Below are positions 63,655 to 64,000 of a DNA stretch of 64,000 bases, in pieces (within the stretch, counting starts at the first letter, position 1; every line of letters starts with the position of its first letter). Under the pieces are notes generated by a model. The model was given only the letters and a program-made list of their open reading frames with translations. It was not told the DNA's origin and searched no databases. The DNA comes from Toxorhynchites rutilus septentrionalis. Taxonomy: Eukaryota > Arthropoda > Insecta > Diptera > Culicidae. Made by a program: the position numbers and the translations under genes. The stretch spans positions 82,439,935 to 82,503,934 of the forward strand of contig NC_073744.1 of assembly GCF_029784135.1 (NCBI RefSeq), written 5' to 3'.

Positions 63655-64000
63655 ATTCCTCCACACCTAATTATAAATCACTCTTGTATCTGCTTGGAAT
63701 AATCATGGCGAAAAAAATGCAGCAAGCGATCGTGAGATTGCACGATGAATCATTTTACACTCCCCGACCATCTTCATTCGGGACTGATAGTGACATAATA
63801 AAACAAAAATTGGAAAACAACATTCAATGAATGAATACTCTTTTGGGAAGATCGCACGAAACCAAATAACGAATGAGTCAAAATAGAATGAGTCCACCTT
63901 CCCGCTCACCAATAACTTGCGTTAATATGGTCTTTTGCGTTGGCTTAGATCGTTTCATACTAGAAACTCGATTTCAACTATCTAGCCATATTTTACTGCC
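63655..64000. other. Non-coding end of window
   Basis: No supported gene or repeat pair. Confidence 0.45.

Overview
This is eukaryotic, AT-rich DNA, best read as a transposon graveyard from a dipteran, probably a culicine mosquito. The reasons are a DD37E-type IS630/Tc1/mariner family of the kind described from mosquitoes, a DD41D (rosa-type) family, BEL/Pao, R4-like and Jockey/CR1-like retroelements, several tRNA-derived SINE families, many short inverted-repeat elements and introns of 59-73 bp with GT/AG ends. I see no operons, no convincing host gene, no stand-alone tRNA or rRNA gene and no CRISPR array. The species assignment is inference.

Layout. 1-13361: AT-rich DNA with MITE-like elements (1207-3139, 3786-4284, 4791-5440), SINEs (1790-2110, 2340-2490), and a long dispersed repeat (7972-9990) carrying a 713-bp solo LTR (8741-9453). 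13362-16789: a 3.43-kb DNA transposon with 309-bp terminal inverted repeats and a three-exon DDE transposase whose Cys-rich N-terminus suggests a CMC/Chapaev or RAG1-related family; this is the most unusual item. 16790-30700: TTAA- and TA-flanked elements, a SINE hit by a DD41D element (20449-22081), two DD37E copies (22896-24195 and 28499-29312, minus), and tandem repeats. 31200-34830: an old split reading frame interrupted by a TTAA-flanked MITE. 34964-38419: an uninterrupted 1151-codon endonuclease/reverse-transcriptase frame of a LINE. 38850-44470: DNA-transposon relics, then an R4/Dong-like LINE with one frameshift and two stops. 45405-52819: a complete but disabled BEL/Pao element with both LTRs and a 5-bp target duplication, sitting inside an older MITE and itself hit by a SINE. 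54600-57220: a three-level nest (LINE relic, SINE, 1.4-kb foldback element with 501-bp arms). 57845-64000: another copy of the 7972 repeat, a DD37E relic, a second DD41D copy, a rearranged mariner relic, a hairpin and a tandem repeat.

How it works together. There is no pathway here; the units are parasites nested in one another. Insertion order can be read from target-site duplications: MITE, then BEL, then SINE near 45-53 kb; LINE, then SINE, then foldback near 55-57 kb; SINE, then DD41D near 20.4-22.1 kb. The LINE at 34964 is the only long enzyme frame that remains open; every transposase and the other retroelement polyproteins carry inactivating lesions. Coordinates of element edges come from reading terminal repeats by eye. 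Family names rest on recognised motifs, not on database searches.
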